A stretch of 6,601 nt of DNA, taken from positions 1 to 6,601 of the forward strand of contig CAZUAY010000218.1 in assembly GCA_964618405.1 (NCBI GenBank), written 5' to 3'. The notes beneath the pieces were generated by a model. The model worked only from the letters and a program-made list of their open reading frames with translations, was not told the origin of the DNA and did not search any database. Origin of the DNA: JBBQIY01 sp964618405 (GTDB taxonomy: Bacteria; Verrucomicrobiota; Kiritimatiellia; RFP12; UBA3636). A program made the translations under genes and the position numbers. Of the stretch, positions 6,601-6,601 are shown piece after piece; the stretch's first letter is position 1; each line of letters opens with the position of its first letter.

Positions 6601-6601
6601 G

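Noticed and set aside
1..6601. Search for insertion sequences, inverted repeats, tRNA genes, CRISPR arrays, riboswitches, ops/JUMPstart elements and terminators
   Set aside because: Nothing convincing by eye. Genes cover almost every base, and the noncoding bases total only a handful.

Overview
The window is a gene-dense piece of a surface-polysaccharide (O-antigen, capsule or similar glycan) biosynthesis and export locus. It holds five protein genes and no RNA gene, mobile element, CRISPR array or long intergenic gap. Base composition looks close to 50% G+C by eye. An ABC-type polysaccharide exporter ATPase of the Wzt kind together with a GT9 (heptosyltransferase-family) domain suggests a Gram-negative-type envelope. 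I cannot name the phylum or genus from the sequence, because these families are widely exchanged between Proteobacteria, Bacteroidota and the Verrucomicrobiota/Lentisphaerota group.

Layout. Four genes run on the + strand as one tight block: a Wzt-like ABC ATPase with a C-terminal glycan-binding-type domain (6-1238), a polysaccharide pyruvyl transferase (1235-2467, 4-nt ATGA overlap), a two-domain GT8-GT9 glycosyltransferase (2472-4475, starting 4 nt after the previous stop) and a GT4 glycosyltransferase (4466-5707, 10-nt overlap). A fifth gene, a GT2 glycosyltransferase, lies on the - strand (5710-6600) and converges on the block with only 2 nt between the two stop codons. The promoters of both transcription units lie outside the window.

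How the genes may work together (inference). Cytoplasmic glycosyltransferases (GT8-GT9, GT4, GT2) build a glycan on a lipid carrier at the inner face of the inner membrane. The pyruvyl transferase adds a pyruvate ketal to a sugar. The ABC ATPase, with a permease expected just upstream of base 1, exports the finished chain. In characterised Wzt proteins the C-terminal domain recognises a non-reducing-end modification as an export signal. The overlap of the Wzt-like gene with a pyruvyl transferase gene therefore raises the testable idea that pyruvate is the recognised cap.

The most unusual items are the GT8-GT9 fusion with a basic, aromatic, possibly membrane-binding linker, the pyruvyl transferase/Wzt pairing, an EX7D variant of the GT4 EX7E motif, and cysteine clusters near the C-termini of two enzymes. 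I saw no clear sign of a wholly new system type.
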